A stretch of 64,000 bases of DNA. Source: Cinnamomum chago. Taxonomy: Eukaryota; Streptophyta; Magnoliopsida; Laurales; Lauraceae. The translations under genes were made by a program, and so were the position numbers. Under the pieces are notes generated by a model that was given only the letters and a program-made list of their open reading frames with translations, was not told where the DNA came from and did not search any database. This document shows, one piece after another, positions 57,612 through 64,000 of the stretch (position 1 is the first letter of the stretch; every line of letters starts with the position of its first letter). Location of the stretch: the NCBI GenBank assembly GCA_038049695.1, contig CP142452.1, forward strand, positions 72,359,501 to 72,423,500, in the 5' to 3' direction.

Positions 57612-60600
57612 TGACTATTGCTGGGATCCCTTCTCTGCTGCAGCCACCACTTCATCTTCTTCATTTCTCTCTTTTCCCTCTCTCTCATTTCCCCTCATCC
57701 AGCCCTGTTACTCTACTGGAAGCCACTGCTGGGCTGGGAGATTTTCTTCCCAGAAGCTGCTGTCACTACTTCTCCTCCTTATTTGTGAAGCTGAACCATT
57801 TCTCTGCTGGAACCTCAGCTGGGAGCAGCAGCCATTTCTCCTTCTTACTGTTGAGCTGGAATCAATACTCAGCTGGGACTTTCCTCTTGAAACTACTGCA
57901 GCTGCTTCTTCCTTCTCCCTGTTTCCCCTCTTATTTCTCCACCTGAACTATTGTTACTGAGCTGGAAAATCCTTGGAAGCCTTGCTACTGCTGCTGCTAC
58001 TACTGATTTCTGCTGTGTCATCTTCTTCTTCTCCTTCCTCTGCATTTCAGCTGGAAACTGGGTTCTCTTCTATTGATTTCTTTCTCTCTACAATCCTCTC
58101 TCTCTCAAGCTAAAAGGCAAGTGCATCTTACTGTTAACTTAGAATATATGTTGTCTTTCCTTTGATTTCTTTAGTTTGATTTCATGATTGTCACTAATTA
58201 GTCATAGAAATTCTACCTGAGCTTAGTTGTTTGTTTGTTTGGATGGAAATGGGCATTGATGGATGGGGGTTTCACCCCCCATTTGGAAGATTAATGGGCC
58301 ACAAGGTTGTCAATTAATGGGCATTAGAGTTGTTTGATGTTTGGAGATGATTTGGTGAAGTTTGGGACTGATTGGAAGTGATTTGGTGGAAAAACGGGTT
58401 GAAATGGAGAAAACCTGAAAACTGGTCTCAGTGCATGGCCGAGACCAGTGTATGGCCGAGATCAGTGTATGGCCAAGATCAGTACATGGCCGAGCTCAGT
58501 GCAGGACCGAGCTCAGTGCATGGCCGAGACCAGTGCAGGACCGAGCTCAGTGCATGGCCGAGACCAGTGCAGTGCAGTGCATGGCCGAGACCAGTGTAGT
58601 GCATTGCATGGTCGAGCTCAGTGCAGGACCGAGCTCAGTGCTTGGCCGAGACCAGTGCATGGCCGAGACCAGTGCATGGCCGAGACCAGTGCAGTGCATG
58701 GCCAAGACCAGTACATGGCCGAGACCAGTGCATGGTTGAGACCAGTGCAGTGCATGGCCGAGACCAGTGCAGTGCATGGCCAAGACCAGTGCATGGCCGA
58801 GCTCAGTGCAGGACCGAGCTCAGTGACTGAAATTTCATGGAAAAGATGACCTGAAACTTAGAATTAACATTTAGAAAGTGTTTAAAGCTGGAACATCAAT
58901 CTTTCTAAGGTTTTTAGAGTATGCGGTCAATCACCTAGGCCAGGTTGTTTGACCGGACACGCTGTAAGCCTTTAGAAACGAATTGAGTTGTCCAGGAAGC
59001 CCGATTCAGATTAGTTAGTGCACTCGGTTGATCCTCCCGGCCAGGAGATCAACGGAGCTCACAACACATCAGGTTCACCTGGGAAACCCTGATTGTTCCA
59101 GTTTTCAACATTTAGGAAATATGATCAGTTGTGGGGCCCATTGACCATCCAAATGAGCATTTATCAGTGATCTAAGCCCGAGTCAATGGTGTGGCTCAAC
59201 CTTGACTCGCGGGGACCACTGTTTAGGGTTTAGGTTATTAATCTAAGATGATTCGACCTTTAAGAGTTGTCAACAATGCCCTTAACCAACTAAGCACCAA
59301 ATACAGTATCTTACGGCATTAATGACATCGTTTAGAGATCGAATTACCGGAGATGGACCCGAACCTAAAGTGGCCCATTACCTAGGATTGGACCGTTGGA
59401 TTTCCCGTTGATTCTCTGATTGAAGTTTATACTTCACTGTTATTATTACTCTGTCATTCTTAGATCTTTAGAATAGCTGTTTACTATTAATTAACATAAA
59501 TGGAAGACTTGAACCTAGGGTATCTAGAGGTGACCCGATAGTGTGATTTCGGAGTTCATTGACCCGTGTCTGTGTCTAGGCGAGCCCTTATTGGGCCTAA
59601 GTGTGGAGATGTGAACCTTTAGCTTGAAGAGGTAGTTTTATTGGACTGTTAAGCTGTTATGGATTGGAATGGAACTGTTTATCAGTATAAATGGATTAGT
59701 TGCCTCGTTCGGACAGATTTAGACCAGGCCATGTGTTGTTGGGCCTTGGTATGGATCTAACGAGTGGGCTTGGGCCTTGAATGAAATCCATGGACTAAGT
59801 TGAGATGTGTAGACCTCTTAGAGACTTGGATAGGACCTTGTTCACGCAAGGCAAAGCCTAGACAGACACAGACCTTAGAGTTATTCTCGAGTCGGCATGA
59901 ACATTCACTCGGTTGATTTAAGCTCAGCCTGTGGACTGATCATCCCCGGTAGGAGCTAGTTGAGTGTTGAGGAGCTATCATGATGAGCTGTGTGGTTGAG
60001 ACGGATGGTGTGATACCGTGCCGGTCTGGAGTGTTGAGATGATGAGTTGATGAGTGATATGTGGGATTAGTTATTCCCAGCACTGGTGAGATTTCCCCGC
60101 CGCAACTGTGTTCAGTATGGGAGGGCCGCGGCATAATATCCCGCGGTATTCCAGCTCGTGTGAATGTGCCACTCTGTTTACAGTAGTTTAGATTGTTTCT
60201 ATTTATCTTGATTCCTTATGATTATCATGCACACTTGCTTAGTTCATTTCCCTTGCTATTCATTTACTTTATATACCTGTCTCTATTTCCTTTGATATAT
60301 ATGTTCTATGTTAGTAGTATGTTGTAACTTGCCAGATCGTTTAGATCTGACCCATTCATTGGTGCTTAGGCCTTGATCCCGAGATCCCAGACGATGCACT
60401 AGCTGTAGTGGAGGCACCCGTTGCAGGAGAGTACGCATGGGGCCCGGCCGACACGGATGTCGAGCCGGAGGGTGGAGACGATCTATATGGGTTTTGAGGG
60501 ACTCTATTTTATTTTGGGTTTGAGAGACAATTTTGTAGCGAGATGGGTAGATTCAAATGTATAAGTTTTGATTAACAACTGATACTGTAACTAGACATTT

Positions 60601-60817
60601 GTTCTGCTCACACTTTATATATCGATACCTATTGCTTCCGCATTGTTTAATTGTTATGCTTCCGCAATTTAAATGTTATTATTATATTGGTCAAAAAGTT
60701 TTAAATTGGACCTCACTGCGGCCTACGATCTTGGAAGTTCTCGGATTTTCCGGGAAGTAGCGCGCCAATTTCGGGTATTCGAACGAGTATATCGGTATCC
60801 GGAATTGGGGCGTTACA
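57612..60817 (+). repeat. right-hand part of the large solo LTR
   Basis: It continues the LTR interrupted at 46358. A CT-rich leader (57,640-58,110) is followed by the 17 bp array and about 2 kb of unique sequence. Near the right end (60,370-60,498) lies a short GC-richer stretch. No coding domain was found. Confidence 0.65.
58430..58824. repeat. 17 bp tandem array inside the large solo LTR
   Basis: About 22 units of 17 bp with consensus AGTGCATGGCCGAGACC. Variants carry GAGCTC or CAGGACC, and extra GTGCA pentamers are inserted here and there. Both strands are open over parts of it, but only repeat peptides result. Confidence 0.93.
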
Positions 60818-61285
60818 TGATCAGTTAAGCCCAGGGATCCGAAGATGGACCCATAGGCGACCTTATGGGTGCTGGACTCACACGGAACGGATCCCATATG
60901 GCCAAACTGATCTAGGGGCGTGAGTCCTGTTGGCAATGTCGATCAACCCAGAATCTTGGCCCGATGACTAAAAATCCACTCACGGATGGTGGATGATGAT
61001 AGAATTGTTCCAACTTTTCATTGGCCAACCTCTAAATAATGAGACATTTATATGAAGAGCACCCATTGGCATGGTCGAGAAGACCAATAATTCTTTAAAC
61101 ATTCACAAACTTGATTTTTAGTTCATTTGATATGCATGTTTCTTAGACTTTTCATTTATGATGGGGATTTTTATTTTTCATTAATGTCCTAATTTATGGT
61201 GAATAGTTTAATTATTTCAGTTTTATCATGTGATTGTATAGTTATATTGATTTATTATTTAAGGTATGAATCATGGAACTGAGGA

Positions 61286-61440
61286 CTCTATGTTTGGTAG
61301 ATAGTGCCATAACACATACCATTCTAAAAAATCAGAATTTTTTCTCGGAATTGTTGTTCATTCCAGGAAAGGTATCCACCATAACTGGACCTGTGCAAAT
61401 AATTAAAGGCTCCGGAAGAACCCATATGATGAGACAATAT
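61286..61440 (+). pseudogene. copia protease fragment
   Basis: One frame reads CLVDSAITHTILK near 61,290, then a block ending ITGPVQIIKGSGR. This is the protease region of plant copia polyproteins, with DSA at the active site. It breaks off at about 61,435, with no zinc knuckle upstream, and the flanking frames are closed. Confidence 0.7.
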
Positions 61441-61990
61441 TCCCGCCGTTAGGGGGAGATAAGATAGTTCCTGAAGAACGTATTGTTCATGTAGAACGAC
61501 CCGTTTCTGAAGAACGACGAGAAGTAACACGGAATACTTCAAGTCTATCTCATCTAGATCCACGTACTTTACAATGTGAAAATGAAGTACGCAAGAAGCA
61601 TGACAGTCCTATAGGTTTAAAAGACTTAGCTCCGCGGAAAAGGAGAAATGAACAATCATCATCATGTCCTCCCGAAGAGGCACGTAGTCCTCTTGAAGAG
61701 GCTCCTCCCGAAGAGGCACGTACCCTTCTTGAAGAGGTTCCTTCCGAAGAGGCACAAAACGCTCCTGAAAAGGTTCCTCCCGAAGAGGCAAGTAACGCTC
61801 CTGAAGAGGTTCCTCCTAAAGAGGCACATAACGCTCCTGAAGAGGTTATGGTAAAATCCGTTCTCTCTAGAGTAATGGAAGTCCCTAGTGAGACTTTGGA
61901 AGCCCCTGAAGAGGCACCGGTACCGGAAAATGAAGAGTTCTCTATATTTTACAATTATTCAAAAGAGAGATGGATAGAAATGAATTATCA
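61441..61990 (+). pseudogene. copia linker region with 36 bp coding repeats
   Basis: One frame reads from a Val/Glu/Arg-rich stretch through a SHLDPRTLQ-like and a KDLAPRKRR-like block, as found between integrase and RT in copia polyproteins. It continues into five 12-residue repeats of the type PPEEAxxAPEEV (61668-61847, 36 bp each). The integrase core that should separate this from the protease is absent, so a large internal deletion is inferred. Confidence 0.65.
61668..61847 (+). repeat. five 36 bp tandem repeats in the copia linker
   Basis: Units start at 61668, 61704, 61740, 61776 and 61812. All keep the reading frame and encode Pro/Glu-rich 12-mers, so the array grew while the frame was in use or by frame-preserving slippage. 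Confidence 0.9.
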
Positions 61991-62046
61991 TCGATGACAT
62001 ATTTGCATATGCGGTAACTACTCAAATATCAAAGGAAAATGATGAT

Positions 62047-63668
62047 GATGATTTGGACACAGAACTACGTTCTACAAATGAACGTCGACAAAGAAATGAT
62101 TGGCCAAAATGGGAAAGTGCTATCAAAGCAGAGTTAAAGTCTCTCAACAAACATGGTGTGTTTGGACCTATAGTACAAATCCCAAAAAATGTTAACCCTG
62201 TAGGTTACAAGTGGGTGTTTGTAAGAAAATGGAATAAAATGAATGAAATTATCAAATATAAGGCACAATTAGTGGCATAAGGTTTCCTGCAGAAACCTAG
62301 GATTAATTATGAGGATACATACTCCCGTCATAGATACAACAACTTTCAGATATCTAATAAGTTTAACAGCTTCTCAAAATTTAGAAATGAGACTCATGCA
62401 TATTGTAACTGCTTACTTATATGAGGACTCAGACACAGAAATTCACATAAAAATCTCGGAAGGATTTCCTTTACCTGAAGTAAAGGCAAAGAGTATGTAC
62501 TCAATCCAATTAAGGCGATCATTGTACAGCCTGAAGCAGTCCGGAAGAATGTGATACAATCGTCTCAGTGAATACTTGTCTAAAAGGGGGTATGAAAACG
62601 ATTCCATTTGCCCGTGTCATTTATAAAGAAATTTTTTAAGGGATTTGCAATATTAGCAGTTTATGTGGATGACATAAGTTTGATAGGGACTCCAGAAGAC
62701 TCGAAGAAACTGCTGATTATTTAAAGAAAGAATTTGAAATGAAAGACCTTGGAAAAATGAGATTCTGTCTCGGATTATAAATCGAGAGAAATTCTAATGG
62801 GATGTTGGTCCATCAATCTAATTATACTGAGAAGGTTTTAAAATGATTTAGTATGAACAAGGCACATTCATTAAGTACCCCCATGATCGTTCGGTCTCTT
62901 GATATAAAGAAAGATCCATACCGTCCCATCGAGGAAAATGAAAAGGTATTGGGTCCCGAAGTACCATACTTAAGTGCTATTAGAGCCCTAATGTACTTGG
63001 CACAATGCACTAGACAAGATATTGCATTTTCTGTGAATCTATTTGTTAGGTATAGCTCCGCACCAACTCAAAGGTATTAGATTGGTATTAAACACATCCT
63101 ACGATATCTGCGCAGAACAACTGATTTAAGAATATTTTATTCTTACGATCATAAAGATTCTACTTTTGTAGGATATGCAGATTCAGGTTATCTATCTGAT
63201 TCTCATAAGGGTCGATCACAAACATGTTATGTGTTTCTAAATTGTAATGTCGCCATTTCTTGGCGTTCTACTAAACAGACTTTGGTAGCTAATTCTTCTA
63301 ATCATGCTGAGATTTTGGCTCTTTATGAAGCTAGTAGGGAATGTGTATGGCTACAATCTTTGATTCAGCATGTTCGTAGTTCTTGTCAAATACCATATAT
63401 TGCAGGTATCCCAAATATTATCTATGAAGATAATAAAGCATGCATAAGACAAATTCGAGAAGGTTTCATTAAAGAAGACAAGACTAAACATATAGAACTG
63501 AAGTTCTTCTTCACTCATGAACTTCAGAAGAACAATGAGATTGAAGTCAAGAAAGTTTGTTCGAGTAACAACTTGACTAACCTGTTTACCAAATGTTTGC
63601 TAAAATCAGTATTCCAAAAGTTGGTATATGAGATTGGCATGCGTATAGTTCATCATCAAACTATGTAA
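62047..63668 (+). pseudogene. copia reverse transcriptase and RNase H, decayed
   Basis: RT begins near WESAIKAELKSL (about 62,110), with VGYKWVFVRK next. A stop lies at 62278-62280, a frameshift near 62,320, further breaks near 62,550-62,640, and YVDD at about 62,660. RNase H follows with SWRSTKQTLVANSSNHAE (63,255) and DKTKHIELKFFFTHEL (about 63,480), ending at 63668. This is the standard copia RT-RNase H order. Several breaks exclude function. Confidence 0.9.
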
Positions 63669-63954
63669 ATGATTGTTATCATCAGGGGGAGTAGTTTACC
63701 AGGGAGCATCCTGAAGTATGCTACCCATGGACATTTGTGCGCTGTACTCTTTTTCATTTTCTAGGTTTTATCCCACTGGGTTTTCCTAGTTAAGGTTTTA
63801 ATGGGGCAGCATTATGCACGTCCAACACCAGTTCAATGATCTTGAAGAATGTTGTACTCTTTTTCCCTTTGCTTTGGTTTTTTCCCGCTGGATTTTTCTT
63901 AGTAAGGTTTTTAATGAGGCAACTGTCATTGAATGGTGGTCATCCAAGGGGGAG
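63669..63954 (+). other. copia 3' untranslated region and polypurine tract
   Basis: It contains two related blocks with TGTACTCTTTTTC followed by a TTTT.CCCGCTGG-like segment, then GGTTTTAATG. Polypurine runs CAGGGGGAG (about 63,683-63,691) and AAGGGGGAG (63,946-63,954) occur; the second abuts the 3' LTR. Confidence 0.7.
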
Positions 63955-64000
63955 TGTTATAAGATATGGATCTTAGGTGGATGCCCACTTAAGATAAATT
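63955..64000 (+). repeat. start of the copia 3' LTR (cut by the window end)
   Basis: 46 bp that match the first 46 bp of the 5' LTR at 44504 with about six differences by eye. The rest lies beyond the window, so the flanking duplication cannot be tested. Confidence 0.85.

Larger units (their letters stand above)
45791..60817 (+). mobile_element. large solo LTR (about 3.77 kb) split by the gypsy element
   Basis: It starts TGTGAGGTCCCGCCC and ends GGGGCGTTACA, with the 5 bp duplication TGATC at 45786-45790 and 60818-60822. Removing the inner gypsy element and one copy of its duplication leaves about 3,774 bp. A TATA box (GCTATAAAAC, 46228-46237) is followed by a CT-rich leader, as in long plant LTRs. 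No primer site, coding domain or second LTR was found, hence a solo LTR. The TGTGAGGTCCC/GGGGCGTTACA ends resemble those of long-LTR Tekay/Del chromoviruses, from memory. The 17 bp array at 58,430-58,824 lies within it. Confidence 0.75.
44504..64000 (+). mobile_element. decayed Ty1/copia retrotransposon, host of the nested insertions (runs off the window)
   Basis: The 5' LTR (44504-44702) starts TGTTATAAAATATGGATC. The matching 3' LTR start, TGTTATAAGATATGGATC, lies at 63955 right after a GGGGGAG polypurine tract and continues past the window end. Internal order: leader with 30 bp repeats, 66 bp repeats, interruption by a solo LTR and a gypsy element, then protease, linker with 36 bp coding repeats, reverse transcriptase and RNase H. 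Integrase is missing. The sequence on each side of the interruption shares a TTCCAACTTTTCATT.GCCAAC block, supporting continuity. Many stops and frameshifts show it is old and inactive. Confidence 0.88.

Noticed and set aside
58372-58849. Frames encoding His/Gly/Arg/Asp/Gln/Cys-rich repeats
   Set aside because: Translation of the 17 bp array in the solo LTR, with no start context or conservation.

Overview
This is nuclear DNA of a flowering plant, probably a woody angiosperm with a repeat-rich genome. The genes have GT-AG introns, the introns and spacers are AT-rich with long A/T runs, and both host genes belong to plant families. Most of the right half is LTR retrotransposon. The species cannot be fixed from the sequence alone.

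Left part (1-29,099). Two host genes lie in the same direction. The first (667-10,765, nine coding exons, 268 residues) encodes a multi-pass membrane protein of the SNARE-associated Golgi / TVP38-TMEM64 (VTT-domain) family. The second (22,322-23,870, three exons, 425 residues) encodes a heavy-metal-associated isoprenylated plant protein (HIPP), with an N-terminal HMA domain, a long Gly/Asn/Met-rich tail and a C-terminal CaaX box. From memory, Arabidopsis has the same two families side by side on chromosome 5, so this may be an old conserved neighbourhood. The 11.5 kb between them holds a 2.0 kb solo LTR with an ATGAG target duplication, a 188 bp hAT-type MITE with a perfect 8 bp duplication, a second MITE-like repeat and a 77 bp tandem duplication.

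Middle (29,105-40,126). A complete Ty3/gypsy element of the Tat type, on the plus strand, flanked by CATTC. It has 666/669 bp LTRs, a primer-binding site, and one long gag-protease-RT-RNase H-second RNase H-integrase frame carrying five in-frame stops. A 57 bp tandem array and a three-exon antisense ORF (aORF) carrying two stops follow, then the polypurine tract.

Right part (44,504-64,000). Three insertions nested in one another. The outermost is a decayed Ty1/copia element (5' LTR 44,504-44,702; 3' LTR starts at 63,955 and runs off the window). Inside it is a roughly 3.8 kb solo LTR (45,791-60,817, TGATC duplication). Inside that is a very young Tat-type gypsy element on the minus strand (46,359-57,606, GCTAC duplication, LTRs about 99% identical). 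The inner element's gag-pol is broken by stops and frameshifts, but its antisense aORF (762 codons, three exons) is open throughout.

The most interesting system is the pair of Tat elements. In both, a spliced aORF with its own TATA-like box is read against gag-pol, and the two reading directions converge on a short tandem array. The two arrays have unrelated unit sequences but sit at the same place. Termini, primer site and polypurine tract are shared although the LTR bodies look different.
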